Positions 22,012 to 32,315 of a stretch of 64,000 nt of DNA are shown here, piece by piece. This DNA comes from Roseovarius sp. (GTDB lineage: Bacteria > Pseudomonadota > Alphaproteobacteria > Rhodobacterales > Rhodobacteraceae), in NCBI GenBank assembly GCA_027493545.1, contig JAOSKR010000003.1:781711-845710 (forward strand), read 5' to 3'. Under the pieces are notes generated by a model. It was not told where the DNA came from. It made no database searches and saw only the letters and a program-made list of their open reading frames with translations. The translations under genes were made by a program, and so were the position numbers. Numbering within the stretch: position 1 is the first letter of the stretch; each line of letters opens with the position of its first letter.

Positions 22012-23973
22012 TCACACATCCAGTTCCTCCGCCACGAACCGGGCGTTCTCCTGGATGTACTGGAACCGCAGTTCGGGCTTTTTCCCCATCAGCCGCTCGA
22101 CCAGATCGCCGGTCTCGCCGGGCTCGTCCTCGTCGATGGTCACGCGGATGAGCTTGCGGGTTTTGGGGTCCATCGTGGTTTCCTTCAGATCCTTGGCGTC
22201 CATCTCGCCCAGGCCCTTGAAGCGGCTCACGTCGATCTTGCCCTTGCCGCCCAGCCCCTTTTTCAGCCATTTCTCGCGCTCGGCCTCGTCGAGGCAGTAG
22301 ACCCGGCGCGGCCCTTGCGTCAGCCGAAAGAGCGGCGGGCAGGCCAGATAGAGGTGGCCCGCGTCGATCATCGGGCGCATCTGGGTAAAGAAGAACGTCA
22401 TCAGGAGCGAGGCGATATGGGCGCCGTCCACGTCGGCGTCGGTCATGATGATGACCTTGTCATAGCGCAGGTCGTCGATGTTGAACCGCGTCCCCAGCCC
22501 GACCCCCAGCGCCTGGGTCAGGTCGGCGATCTCCTGGTTCGAGCCGAGCTTGGAACTTGCCGCCCCCAGCACGTTGAGGATCTTGCCCCTGAGCGGCAGC
22601 AGCGCCTGGGTCTTGCGGTCGCGCGCCATCTTGGCCGAGCCGCCGGCGCTGTCGCCCTCGACGATGAACAGCTCGGTGCCCTCGCGGGTGCTGGCGGTGC
22701 AATCCACGAGCTTGCCCGGCAGGCGCAGCTTGCGGGTGGCGGATTTGCGGCTGGTCTCCTTTTCCTGCCGGCGGCGCAGGCGTTCCTCGGACCGCAGCAC
22801 CAGGAAATCGAGGATCGCGCCGGCGGATTTGGTGTCCGACGCCAGCCAGTTGTCGAAATGGTCGCGCACCGCGTTCTCGACCAGGCGCTGGGCCTGCGCC
22901 GAGGCCAGCCGGTCCTTGGTCTGGCCGACGAATTCGGGATCGCGGATGAAGCACGACACCAGCGCGCAGCCCCCCGCCATCAGGTCCTCGCGGGTGATCT
23001 GCGCCGCCTTGCGGTTGCCGGCAAGCTCGCCATGAGCCTTGATGCCCCTGAGGATCGCCGCCCAGAAGCCGGCGACATGGGTGCCGCCCTCGGGCGTGGG
23101 CACGGTGTTGCAGTAGCTTTGCAGGAACCCCTCGCGCGAGGGCGTCCAGTTGATCGCCCATTCGACCTTGCCGGGGGTGCCGAAGCGTTCCTGGAAATCG
23201 ACCGTGCCGGCAAAGGGGGTCTCGGCATAGGTGGCCGCGCCGTTCATCGTCTCGCGCAGGAAATCGGCGAGCCCGCCGGGAAAGTGAAAGCTGGCCTCGT
23301 GCGGGGTGTCGCCGTCCTCGATGGCCGATTTCCAGCGGATTTCGACACCGGAGAAGAGATACGCCTTGGAGCGGATCGACTTGAAGAGGCGCGCAGGCCT
23401 GAAACGGTGATGGCCGAAGATTTCCTCGTCGGCGTGAAAGGTCACGGTGGTGCCGCGCCGGTTGGGGGCGGCGCCGATCTCGGCCAGCGGCCCCTGCGGC
23501 ACGCCGCGCGAAAAGCGTTGCTCGAAAAGCCTGCGATCACGCGCGACCTGCACCACCATGGTGTCGGAGAGCGCGTTGACGACGCTCGCGCCCACCCCGT
23601 GCAGCCCGCCCGAGGTCTGGTAGGCCTTGCCCGAGAACTTGCCGCCCGAGTGCAGCGTACACAGGATCACCTCGAGCGCCGACTTGCCGGGGAACCTGGG
23701 GTGCTCCTCGACCGGGATGCCGCGGCCGTTGTCGCGGACGGTGATCGAGAAATCCTCGTGCAATTCGACCTCGATACGGGTGGCGTGGCCCGCCACGGCC
23801 TCGTCCATCGCGTTGTCGAGCACCTCGGCCACCAGATGATGCAGCGCGCGCTCGTCGGTGCCGCCGATATACATCCCCGGCCGCTTGCGCACCGGCTCGA
23901 GCCCCTCGAGTACCTCGATATCCGAGGCGGTATAGTCGGTATTGTCGGTGGCGGTCAGGAGGTCGTCGGCCAT
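22012..23973 (-). CDS. parE: DNA topoisomerase IV subunit B
   Basis: ATPase subunit of the decatenating type IIA topoisomerase, 653 residues, intact. GHKL ATP site (EVLDNAMDEAVAGHA, VRDNGRGIPVEEHP, GGLHGVGASVVNALS), transducer domain and the TOPRIM metal-binding part (FIVEGDSAGGSAKMARDR, PLRGKILNV, IIMTDADVDGAHIASLLMTF), ending with the winged-helix/tail (RFKGLGEMDAKDLKETTMDP). The early GGTDERALHHLVAEV and the lack of a GyrB-type insert favour ParE over GyrB. Its stop lies 7 bases from that of the convergent AT-rich gene, so the foreign insertion sits exactly at its end. Confidence 0.95.
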   Translation of the reverse strand: MADDLLTATDNTDYTASDIEVLEGLEPVRKRPGMYIGGTDERALHHLVAEVLDNAMDEAVAGHATRIEVELHEDFSITVRDNGRGIPVEEHPRFPGKSALEVILCTLHSGGKFSGKAYQTSGGLHGVGASVVNALSDTMVVQVARDRRLFEQRFSRGVPQGPLAEIGAAPNRRGTTVTFHADEEIFGHHRFRPARLFKSIRSKAYLFSGVEIRWKSAIEDGDTPHEASFHFPGGLADFLRETMNGAATYAETPFAGTVDFQERFGTPGKVEWAINWTPSREGFLQSYCNTVPTPEGGTHVAGFWAAILRGIKAHGELAGNRKAAQITREDLMAGGCALVSCFIRDPEFVGQTKDRLASAQAQRLVENAVRDHFDNWLASDTKSAGAILDFLVLRSEERLRRRQEKETSRKSATRKLRLPGKLVDCTASTREGTELFIVEGDSAGGSAKMARDRKTQALLPLRGKILNVLGAASSKLGSNQEIADLTQALGVGLGTRFNIDDLRYDKVIIMTDADVDGAHIASLLMTFFFTQMRPMIDAGHLYLACPPLFRLTQGPRRVYCLDEAEREKWLKKGLGGKGKIDVSRFKGLGEMDAKDLKETTMDPKTRKLIRVTIDEDEPGETGDLVERLMGKKPELRFQYIQENARFVAEELDV

Positions 23974-24189
23974 GCGGGTGCTGCTCTTTGGTTTGTTGAT
24001 TGGGCGGCAGTATGGCAGAGCGCGCGGTGCGGGGAAAGGGTCCGCGCGGATCAGCCCGCGGCAGTGCCGATCATCTCGTGGCCGTCGATGCTGCCCTGGG
24101 CCGGGCGGATGATTTGCTGGCCGGCCTCATCGTTGCCCGTACCCGGCGAGACAATGACACCATGGCAGCGGACGGGGCCGCCACATGCC
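23974..24189. other. Intergenic stretch upstream of parE with a possible coding remnant
   Basis: 216 bases holding the parE promoter. On the minus strand one frame reads about 34 codons to a stop at roughly 24057 (HGVIVSPGTGNDEAGQQI..., ...GHEMIGTAAG) with natural-looking composition but no ATG or GTG start. It may be a gene remnant or chance; I recognise no family. Confidence 0.3.
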
Positions 24190-25130
24190 TCATGCTTTCA
24201 ATGTCTGGCGCAGGTACCGCGCGCAGCCCCTCAGGGCAAAGTCGTCCTCGGTGACGACGGATACCGGGATCGCGCGGACGATGTCGGTATAGGGCCCGCG
24301 ATCGGTGAAGGCGCGCAGAAAGCCCAGTTCGGCAAGGTGCGGCGCCACGGCGCGCGCTACGCCGCCGGACAGGCAGATACCGCCCATCGGCAGGTGATGC
24401 AGGGCAAGATTGCCCGCCACCGGCCCAGCAGCGCGGAAAAGGTCATGAGGGTCGCGCGTGCCCCGGTATCGCCCGCCGCAAAGGCCATGACGATCCGGTC
24501 GGGGGTAGCGTCTTTGCCGGTCAGATAACGGTGGATGTCGGCCAGTCCGGGGCCTGAAAGCGCGGCCTCGACGGGGAGGTGGGGATGGGTCTTGCGCAGG
24601 TGATCGTAAAGGCCGGCGGCAATGGACCCGTGCGGCAGGGTGGAATGCCCCGATTCCGCCGCCGGCACGAACAGCCCGCCCGCCACGCGGTGCACGACCG
24701 CGACGTTGCAGCCGGTGCCGATGTTGAGCACCATTCGCGGGGCACCAGTGGGCGCCGGGGCGCCGGCAAAGAGCGATCGCACCGCGCCCGGCGGCAGGTC
24801 GTCGAGCGCGTATCCCTGCGCCTGCAGATCGTTGACGAGATGCACCCGCGCCCCGCCGGTCGCCGCCCGCAACGCCGCCGCGTCGATCAGCCAGCAATGG
24901 TTGGTGAGCTGTGCGCGGCCGTCGCGCACCGGCCCGGCGACGGCGGCACAGAGCGCGGCAATGGGGCCGGGGGTCTTTGCGCCCAGATAGGCGGCCAGCA
25001 CCGCATCGAGCCCGGAAAATTCGGTGTTGCGGTAGTGCCGGACGCTGTCGGGCAAAAGCCGCCCGTCCCCGGCCAGTCCCAGCCGGGTGTTGGTGCCGCC
25101 GACATCGGCCAGCAGGAACCGCTCAGTCAT
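24190..25130 (-). CDS. glk: Glucokinase, one frame break
   Basis: ATP-dependent phosphorylation of glucose to glucose-6-phosphate, feeding the Entner-Doudoroff route usual in this group. ATG 25130 opens MTERFLLADVGGTNTRLGL (phosphate-1 motif); then VHLVNDLQAQGYAL, VLNIGTGCNVAVVHRV and the substrate-binding ESGHSTLPHGS. The frame breaks near 24420, where a G seems missing from a GGCCGG run; the rest (GNLALHHLPMGGICLSGGVAR) gives the C-terminal motif. Corrected length about 313 residues, normal for Glk. Downstream of lldD on the same strand with a 135-base gap. Confidence 0.92.
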
Positions 25131-25265
25131 CGGTCATGGCGACGGGTTCGAGGCGGTTTCTGGCGCGGGCATGGCGGGCCTTTCTGTCGATGGATGCGGG
25201 CGAGGCCCGAAGTGGCGCCGGCATGATCCGCAATGCCCCCACGGCGTCGGGCCACCGGCCGCCGG

Positions 25266-26432
25266 TCAGCTTTCCCAGCGGCCCGAGAAGCCCTCCGGTA
25301 CCAGCAGGATGTCGCGGTCGAGATCGCGCACATCGGTGCGCCCGCACAGCGCCATCGAGGTTTCCAGTTCCTTTTGCAGGATTTCGAGCGCCCGGGTCAC
25401 GCCATCCTCGCCCATCGCGCCGAGACCGTAGACGAAGGCGCGCCCGATCATCACGCCCTTCGCGCCCATCGCCAGCGCCTTGAGAATGTCCTGACCGGTG
25501 CGAATGCCGCTGTCGAGATGGACCTCGATCTTGTCGCCCACCGCGTCGACGATCTCGGGCAGCGCCCGGATCGAGCTGAGCGCGCCGTCGAGCTGCCGCC
25601 CGCCATGGTTCGAGACCACGATCGCATCGGCGCCCGCGTTGACCGCCTCGAGCGCGTCGCGGGCATCCATGATCCCCTTGATGATGACCGGGCCGTCCCA
25701 CATCCGGCGGAACTGCCTGATCTTTTCCCAGTCGAGCGCGGGGTCGAACGCCTCGGCCGTCCATTTGGCCAGCGAGCCGGGGTCGCTGACGCCCTTGGCA
25801 TGGCCCACCACGTTGCGGAACTCGCGCCGCTTTGTGCCCAGCATGCCAAGACCCCAGCGCACCTTGGTCATCATGTCGGCGACCGATTTCACGGTCAGCT
25901 TGGGCGGGGCCGAAAGCCCGTTCTTGATGTCCTTGTGGCGCTGGCCCATCACCTGCAGGTCGACGGTGATGACAAGGGCCGAGCATTTCGCCGCCGCCGC
26001 GCGCTCGAACAGGCGGCGCATGAAATCCTCGTCGCGCAAGGTGTAGACCTGAAACCAGAAGGGTTTGCGGGTGTTCTCGGCCACGTCCTCGATCGAGCAG
26101 ATCGACAGCGTCGAGAGTGTGTACGGCACGCCAAAGCGTTCGGCCGCGCGTGCCGCCTTGATCTCGCCGTCGGCCGATTGCATGCCGGTCAGGCCCACCG
26201 GCGCCAGCGCCACCGGCATCATTACGTCCTGGCCCACCATCCGGCTGGCGGTGCTGCGCCGGGTCATGTCGATGGCGACCCGCTGGCGCAGGTATATCTT
26301 GTGGAAATCGCTGCTGTTCTCGCGAAAGGTCTGTTCCGTCCAGCTGCCGGTTTCGGCGTAATCGTAGAACATCCTTGGCACGCGGCGTTCATAGAGGCGG
26401 CGCAGGTCTTCGATGCGGGTGATCACGGGCAT
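25266..26432 (-). CDS. lldD: FMN-dependent alpha-hydroxy-acid dehydrogenase, L-lactate dehydrogenase type
   Basis: Flavoprotein oxidising L-lactate (or a related 2-hydroxy acid) to the keto acid and passing electrons to the respiratory chain. It is 388 residues from ATG 26432; the open frame extends upstream but only as an antisense shadow of trpA. Family features: RVPRMFYDYAETGSW, VALAPVGLTGMQ, LSICSIEDVAENT, the FMN-binding IVVSNHGGRQLDGALSSI (with the active-site His) and VHLDSGIRTGQDILKALAMGA. No signal peptide; membrane association through the dimer loop is typical. L-lactate is the likeliest substrate, glycolate or mandelate less so. Confidence 0.88.
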   Translation of the reverse strand: MPVITRIEDLRRLYERRVPRMFYDYAETGSWTEQTFRENSSDFHKIYLRQRVAIDMTRRSTASRMVGQDVMMPVALAPVGLTGMQSADGEIKAARAAERFGVPYTLSTLSICSIEDVAENTRKPFWFQVYTLRDEDFMRRLFERAAAAKCSALVITVDLQVMGQRHKDIKNGLSAPPKLTVKSVADMMTKVRWGLGMLGTKRREFRNVVGHAKGVSDPGSLAKWTAEAFDPALDWEKIRQFRRMWDGPVIIKGIMDARDALEAVNAGADAIVVSNHGGRQLDGALSSIRALPEIVDAVGDKIEVHLDSGIRTGQDILKALAMGAKGVMIGRAFVYGLGAMGEDGVTRALEILQKELETSMALCGRTDVRDLDRDILLVPEGFSGRWES

Positions 26433-26581
26433 GGGCGGTCTCCGTCGGCTTGGCCAGAATGGCTTACCGGCTCGCGCCCGGCCGCGCAATGCCGCCATCC
26501 GCGGCAATGATGCGCCGGAGCAGACCAGGGACGAGCCTGACCGCCGGCCGGGGTTCCCGCCCGGGACGGCATTGCGCCGTA

Positions 26582-27373
26582 TCAGGAGCCGTGGGCACCC
26601 TCGGCCAGGCTGCGGACGAAATCGAGCACCTCCGCGGCACTGTCGCCCTTGCCGAGCCTGGCCACGATGGCCGAGCCCACCACCGCGCCGTCGGCCACAT
26701 TGGCGATCTCGCGCGCGGTCTCGGGCGTGCGGATGCCAAAGCCCACCACCACCGGCAGCTCGGTCTGCGCCTTGATGCGCGCCACGTCGGGGGCGACGTC
26801 GGCGGCCTCGGCGGCCGCGGCGCCGGTGATGCCGGTGATCGAGACGTAATAGACAAAGCCCGAGCTGTTCTGCAGCACCCTGGGCAGGCGCCGGTCGTCG
26901 GTGGTGGGGGTGGCGAGGCGGATGAAATTCAGCCCCGCCTCCTGCGCCGGGATGCACAGCTCGTCGTCCTCCTCGGGGGGCAGGTCGACCACGATCAGCC
27001 CGTCGATGCCGGCGGCGCGGGCGTCGGCCAGGAATGTCTCCACGCCGCGATTGAAGATCGGGTTGTAATACCCCATCAGCACGATCGGGGTGGTGTCGTC
27101 GGTCTTGCGGAATTCGGTCGCCATGTCGAGCGTGCGCTGCAGCGTCTGGCCCCCGGCGAGCGCGCGTTGCCCGGCGCGCTGGATGGTCGGGCCGTCGGCC
27201 ATCGGGTCGGTGAAGGGCTGGCCCAGCTCGATGATGTCTACGCCGGCGGCGGGCAGTCCCTTTATCACTGCCAGCGAGGTGTCGTAATCGGGATCTCCCG
27301 CCATCACGTAGGTGACGAAGGCCTTCTTGCCGGCGGCCTTGAGCTCGGTGAACTTGGCGTCGATACGGGTCAT
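26582..27373 (-). CDS. trpA: Tryptophan synthase alpha chain
   Basis: TIM-barrel subunit cleaving indole-3-glycerol phosphate to indole, passed to TrpB. It is 263 residues from ATG 27373; the catalytic pair is visible in [20 protein letters not shown] (Glu and the second Asp), and the phosphate loop in [17 protein letters not shown] and GAVVGSAIV. trpB is not next to it in this window, so it is either upstream outside the local run or elsewhere. Frame intact. Divergent from ychF, with 126 bases between the starts. Confidence 0.96.
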   Translation of the reverse strand: MTRIDAKFTELKAAGKKAFVTYVMAGDPDYDTSLAVIKGLPAAGVDIIELGQPFTDPMADGPTIQRAGQRALAGGQTLQRTLDMATEFRKTDDTTPIVLMGYYNPIFNRGVETFLADARAAGIDGLIVVDLPPEEDDELCIPAQEAGLNFIRLATPTTDDRRLPRVLQNSSGFVYYVSITGITGAAAAEAADVAPDVARIKAQTELPVVVGFGIRTPETAREIANVADGAVVGSAIVARLGKGDSAAEVLDFVRSLAEGAHGS

Positions 27374-27499
27374 GCGGGCATCCTTGTGCTCAATGGCGTC
27401 GGGTTTGGCGCAAAGGCGGCGGGAAATCAATGCCCCAGCCTTGACCTTGTGCGCCCCGGCAACGTAGATGCCCGCGTCTGCCGCCAGAGAGGATGCGAG

Positions 27500-28597
27500 A
27501 TGGGTTTCAGGATGGGCATCGTCGGCCTGCCCAACGTGGGCAAGTCGACGCTCTTCAACGCGCTGACCCGTACCGCCGCCGCGCAGGCGGCGAATTTTCC
27601 CTTCTGCACCATCGAGCCCAATGTGGGCGAGGTCGCGGTGCCCGATGCGCGGCTCGAACGGCTGGCCGAGATCGGCGGGTCGAGACGGGTGATCCCGACG
27701 CGGATGACCTTTGTCGACATCGCCGGGCTGGTGAAGGGGGCGTCACGGGGCGAGGGGCTGGGCAACAAGTTCCTCGCCAATATCCGCGAGGTCGACGCCA
27801 TCGCCCATGTGTTGCGCTGCTTCGAGGATCCGGACGTCACCCATGTCGAGGATCGCATCGACCCGGTGGCCGACGCCGAGGCGGTCGAGACCGAACTGAT
27901 GCTGGCCGATCTCGAATCGGTCGAGAAGCGCCGCGCCGGGCTGGTGCGCAAGCTCAAGGGTGGCGACAAGGAGGCGGTGCAGGCCGACCGGCTGCTGGGC
28001 ATCGCCCAGACGCTGCTGGAGGCGGGCCGGCCCGCCCGTCAGGCCGAGATCGCCGATGAGGACGCGCGCGCCTGGAAGACGCTGCAACTGCTGACCGCCA
28101 AGCCGGTGCTCTATGTCTGCAATGTCGATGAGGCGAGCGCCGCGCGCGGCAACGACTTGTCGCGCAAGGTGGCGGAGATGGCCGAAGCCCAGGGCGCCGC
28201 CAGCGTGGTGATTTCGGCCCGCATCGAGGAGGAGATCAGCCAACTCGCTCCCGACGAAGCGGCCGAGTTCCTGCACGAGATGGGGCTGGAGGAGGCCGGG
28301 CTAGACCGGCTGATCCGCGCCGGCTATGAGCTTTTGCACCTGCAGACCTATTTCACCGTCGGCCCCAAGGAGGCGCGCGCCTGGACCATTCCCCAAGGTA
28401 CCACCGCGCCCCGGGCGGCGGGCGTCATCCACGGCGATTTCGAGAAGGGCTTCATCCGCGCCGAGACCATCGCCTACGACGATTTCATCGCCTGCGGTGG
28501 CGAGCAGGGCGCCAAGGATGCCGGGCGGATGCGCGCCGAGGGCAAGGGCTATGTCGTCAAGGATGGCGACGTGATGCACTTTCTCTTCAGTAACTGA
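27500..28597 (+). CDS. ychF: Redox-regulated ATPase/GTPase YchF (OLA1 family)
   Basis: OBG-family P-loop ATPase that binds the 70S ribosome and moderates stress responses. 365 residues: G1 [15 protein letters not shown], switch region [24 protein letters not shown], and the altered G4 that favours ATP (YVCNVDEA in place of NKxD). C-terminal TGS domain from about residue 280 ([39 protein letters not shown]). Start ATG 27500, with GAGAGG upstream. Convergent with ptsP, 77 bases apart. Frame intact. Confidence 0.96.
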   Translation: MGFRMGIVGLPNVGKSTLFNALTRTAAAQAANFPFCTIEPNVGEVAVPDARLERLAEIGGSRRVIPTRMTFVDIAGLVKGASRGEGLGNKFLANIREVDAIAHVLRCFEDPDVTHVEDRIDPVADAEAVETELMLADLESVEKRRAGLVRKLKGGDKEAVQADRLLGIAQTLLEAGRPARQAEIADEDARAWKTLQLLTAKPVLYVCNVDEASAARGNDLSRKVAEMAEAQGAASVVISARIEEEISQLAPDEAAEFLHEMGLEEAGLDRLIRAGYELLHLQTYFTVGPKEARAWTIPQGTTAPRAAGVIHGDFEKGFIRAETIAYDDFIACGGEQGAKDAGRMRAEGKGYVVKDGDVMHFLFSN

Positions 28598-28674
28598 GCC
28601 CGCACCGGCCACGGCAATGGCGCCAGCCGGTCTCGGTGTGACCGGAAGAACCCGGCCCGGCACTCCCGCCCCGC

Positions 28675-30924
28675 TCAGAGCTTGCCGCGCAGATACTCCA
28701 TCACCGCCGGGCGTACCGATTGCGCGCCGTCCTCGCCCGCCTGGTGGATCACGGCGCGCAATTCGCCCAGATCGGTGCGGCGCAGGATCGACTTGACCGG
28801 CCCGATCGAGGCCGGACGGATCGACAGCATCCGAAACCCGATGGCGGCGAAACAGGCCGCCTCGACCGGGCGCCCGGCATCCTCGCCGCAAAACGACAGC
28901 GGCGTGCCGAGGCGCGCGCAGCGCTCGGCGATGCCTTCGAGGAAGGTCAGGAAGCTCACGTTGAGGGTGTCGTAGCGGCGGCGCACCAGTTCGTTGTCGC
29001 GGTCGGCGGCAAAGAAGAACTGCTTGAGGTCGTTGCCCCCGATCGAGAGGAAATCGACCTCGCGATAGAAGCTGTCGGGTGCGAAGGCGAGCGACGGCGT
29101 CTCGAGCATTGCGCCCACCTCGAGCGTCTCGGGCAGGGGGTGGCCGAGGATGCGCTCGCGGGCCAGCGCCTTGTCCATCTCGGCGCGCGCGGCGTTGAAT
29201 TCCCTCGCGCTGGGCGACGAAGGGGAACATCACCGCCAGCGGCCGCCCGGCGGCGGCGCGGATGAGCGCCTGCAGCTGCATCCGCATCACCCCCGGCTTG
29301 TCGAGCCCGACCCGGATCGCGCGCCAGCCGAGCGCCGGGTTGGGCTCGTCGACCGTGGTCATGTAGGGCAGCACCTTGTCCGAGCCGATGTCGAGGGTGC
29401 GAAACACCACCCGGCGGCCCTTTGCGGCCTCTATCACCCGGGAATAGAGCTGGTTCAGTTCGCCGCGTTTCGGCATGTGGTTGCGGATCAGGAACTGCAG
29501 TTCGGTGCGGAAAAGGCCCACCCCTTCGGCGCCCGAACTCTCGAGGCTGGGCAGGTCGGCCATCAGCCCGGCGTTCATGTGCAGCGCGATGCGTGTGCCG
29601 CACAAGGTCTCGGCCGGCTTGTCGCGGATCGAGGCATAGCGTTTCTGGGCCTTCGCCTGCATCGCCATCTTGTCGCGAAAGGCGGCGATGATGCCGCCGT
29701 CGGGGCGCAGATGGACCATGCCGTGATCGCCGTCCACGAGGATGAGATCGTTGTTGAGCGCCTCGGTGGTGATCCTCCCGGCATGGATCACCAGCGGGAT
29801 CGCCAGCGCACGCGCGACGATCGCGGCATGACTGCCGACCGAACCCTCCTCGAGCACGACACCCTTGAGCCGGCGACCGTAGTCGAGCAGTTCGGCCGGG
29901 CCGATATTGCGCGCCACCAGCACCGGGTCGGCCGGCATCTCGGCGCCGGTCACGGTGCCCTGTCCGGTGAGGATGCGCAGCAGCCGGTTGGAAAGATCGT
30001 CGAGGTCGTGCAGGCGGTCGCGCAGATAGACGTCGGTGACCTGGCCCATGCGGGCGCGGGCGGTGGACTGTTCCTTTTCCACCGCCGCCTCGGCCGACAG
30101 CCCGCGCCCGATGTCCTCTTCCATCCGGCGCATCCAGCCCTTGGAATTGGCGAACATTCTGTAGGCCTCGAGCACCTGCATCTGGTCGGTGTCGCCGGTG
30201 CCGGCCGTCGACAGCATCCGGTCGACGCCCACCCGCAGCTTTTCCACCGCCTCGGTCAGGCGTTCGCGTTCGCGCTCCGGATCCTCGGCAAAGGGGTTGG
30301 AGATCACCACCCGCGGCTCATGCAGCCAGACATGCCCCTGCGCGGCGCCCTCCTGCGCGGAGGTGCCCTGAAACAGCACCGCCCGGCTGTGGCGTGCCGA
30401 CATCGCCGCGCCTTCGCCGACGAAGGCGCCCAGTTCGGCCATTTCGGCGATGACCATCGCCACCACCTCGACCGCCTGCACCTCGTCCTCGCAAAAGATG
30501 CGCGCCTCCTCGACTGCACCACCAGCACGCCCAGCGTCTCTCCGAGTCGCTGGACCGGCAGGCCGAGAAAGGACGAATATGCCTCCTCGCCGGTCTCGGG
30601 CATGAAACGGAACCCGCGCGTGCCCGGCGCGTTGTCGGTGTTGATGATCCGCCCGCGCTGCGCCACCCGGCCCACCAGACCCTCGCCCAGCCGCAACCGG
30701 GTGCGGTGCACGGCCTCGGGGTTCAATCCCTTGGTCGCGCAGAGTTCCAGCGTTTCGGTGTCGCGAAAGAGGTAGATCGAACAGACCTCGGTATGCATCT
30801 CGTCGGCGATCAGCCGGGTGATGCGGTCGAGCCGATCCTGTCCGGCGCCCTCCTCGGCCATGACGGCGCGCAGCCTGCCGAGCATCTGGCGGGTGTCTGT
30901 CGGGTTGTCTGGCATCGCTGTCAT
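28675..30924 (-). CDS. ptsP: Phosphoenolpyruvate-protein phosphotransferase PtsP (nitrogen PTS enzyme I), two frame breaks
   Basis: First enzyme of the nitrogen phosphotransfer chain (PtsP-NPr-PtsN). N-terminal GAF sensor domain (TEVCSIYLFRDTETLELCATKGL, RLGEGLVGRVAQRG), then the enzyme I swivelling domain with the phospho-histidine in GSVGSHAAIVARALAIPLV, and the PEP-binding barrel (GAEGVGLFRTELQF, VVFRTLDIGSDKVLPYM, FLSIGGNDLKQFFFAADRDN, PLSFCGEDAGRPVEAACF). Frame breaks near 30500 (after the GAF domain) and near 29205. Corrected length about 749 residues, normal for PtsP. It follows lysC by 57 bases on the same strand, an order common in alphaproteobacteria. Confidence 0.93.
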
Positions 30925-30981
30925 GCGTCGATCCGGCCTGTCCGAGCGGCGACCGGCCCCCGTCAGGTGCCGGGGGGTGTA

Positions 30982-32220
30982 TCAGGTCGCCTGGTCCAAT
31001 CCGAACGCATCATGCAGGGCCTGAACCGCAAGTTCCATATATTTCCGGTCGATCAGAACGGAAATCTTTATCTCCGAGGTTGCAATGACCTTGATGTTGA
31101 TGCCCTCGTCGCTGAGCGTGCGGAACATCTTGGCCGCCACGCCCGATTGGCTGCGCATGCCGATTCCCACCGCCGAAATCTTGGCGACGGCGGTATCGGC
31201 GACGAGTTCGCGGAAATTGATCTCGCCGCGGCTCTTGGCTTCCTCCAGCGCCTTTTGCGCCCGCGTCACCTGGGTGGTGGGGCATGAAAAGGTCATGTCG
31301 GTGCGCCCCTCCTCGGAGATGTTCTGGATGATCATGTCGACGTTCACGCCGGCTTCGGACAGCGGGCCGAAGATCGCTGCGGCGATGCCGGGGCGGTCGG
31401 CCACCGAGATCAGTGTCATCTTGGCCTCGTCGCGCGAAAAGGCGATCCCGTTGACGACGTTCGATTCCATGATTTCCTCCTCGCTGCAGACCAGCGTGCC
31501 GGCGGTGTCGGACAGCTCCCCGAAGCTCGACAGAACCCGGAGCGTGACGTTGTAGCGCATCGCCAGCTCGACCGAGCGGGTCTGCAGGACCTTGGCGCCG
31601 AGGCTCGCGAGCTCCAGCATCTCCTCGAACGCGATCCGGTCGAGCTTGCGCGCCTTGTCGCAGACGCGCGGGTCGGTGGTGTAGACGCCATCCACATCCG
31701 TGTAGATGTCGCAGCGTTCGGCGCCAAAGGCGGCGGCAAAGGCCACCGCGGTGGTGTCCGACCCGCCGCGCCCCAGCGTGGTGATGCGGCCCTCGGGGCT
31801 CAGCCCCTGAAAGCCCGCGATCACCGCCACCCGCATGCCCTCGGTGAACTTGGCGGTGATGTTGTCGGTGGGAATTTCCTCGATCCGCGCCGCCGAATGG
31901 GTCGAGGTGGTGCGCACCGGCACCTGCCAGCCCTGCCAGCTGCGCGCGGGAACGTCCATTTCCTGCAAGATCAGCGCCATCAGTCCGGCGGTGACGTTTT
32001 CGCCCGAGGCGACCACGGCATCGTATTCGCGGGCGTCGTAGAACGGCGAGATTTCCTCGACCCAGCCCACCAGCTCGTTGGTGCGCCCGGCCATCGCCGA
32101 GACGATGACGATCACGTCATAACCCTTGGCGACCTCGACGCCGACACGCTTGGCGGCGCGGCGGATGCGGTCGATGTTGGCGACCGAGGTGCCGCCGAAT
32201 TTCATCACGAGAAGGGGCAT
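30982..32220 (-). CDS. lysC: Aspartate kinase
   Basis: First step of lysine, threonine and methionine synthesis: phosphorylation of aspartate. 412 residues with KFGGTSVANIDRIRRAA at the start, SGENVTAGLMALIL, the catalytic FQGLSPEGRITTLGRGGSDTTAVA and two C-terminal ACT domains (from about residue 265: MTLISVADRPGIAAAIFGPLSEAG and VGIGMRSQSGVAAKMFRTLSDEGI), which are the lysine/threonine feedback sites. Frame intact. Downstream of the capsule genes and upstream of ptsP on the minus strand. Confidence 0.96.
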   Translation of the reverse strand: MPLLVMKFGGTSVANIDRIRRAAKRVGVEVAKGYDVIVIVSAMAGRTNELVGWVEEISPFYDAREYDAVVASGENVTAGLMALILQEMDVPARSWQGWQVPVRTTSTHSAARIEEIPTDNITAKFTEGMRVAVIAGFQGLSPEGRITTLGRGGSDTTAVAFAAAFGAERCDIYTDVDGVYTTDPRVCDKARKLDRIAFEEMLELASLGAKVLQTRSVELAMRYNVTLRVLSSFGELSDTAGTLVCSEEEIMESNVVNGIAFSRDEAKMTLISVADRPGIAAAIFGPLSEAGVNVDMIIQNISEEGRTDMTFSCPTTQVTRAQKALEEAKSRGEINFRELVADTAVAKISAVGIGMRSQSGVAAKMFRTLSDEGINIKVIATSEIKISVLIDRKYMELAVQALHDAFGLDQAT

Positions 32221-32315
32221 GGGTCTTTGCGTCCGGCGTTGTTCCGGCGCGGTTTATTCGGGATGCGCAGCAAGGGCAAGCGACGTTCTTGCCGTGCCCG
32301 TTCTCCCTTTGGCCT

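Noticed and set aside
20249..22012. tRNA-Leu as an integration site with a duplicated 3' end
   Set aside because: No second copy of the tRNA 3' sequence was found before parE and no integrase is present, so a classical att-flanked island is not supported.
22006..24528. 840-codon open frame on the plus strand
   Set aside because: It is antisense to parE and the glk end, arginine/glycine/histidine-rich and without any domain; a GC-rich shadow frame.
26433..26957. N-terminal extension of the lactate dehydrogenase frame
   Set aside because: The added residues are the out-of-frame shadow of trpA; the family start is ATG 26432.
29150..30775. 541-codon plus-strand frame opposite ptsP
   Set aside because: Antisense to a clear PtsP with all its motifs; low-complexity composition typical of shadows.
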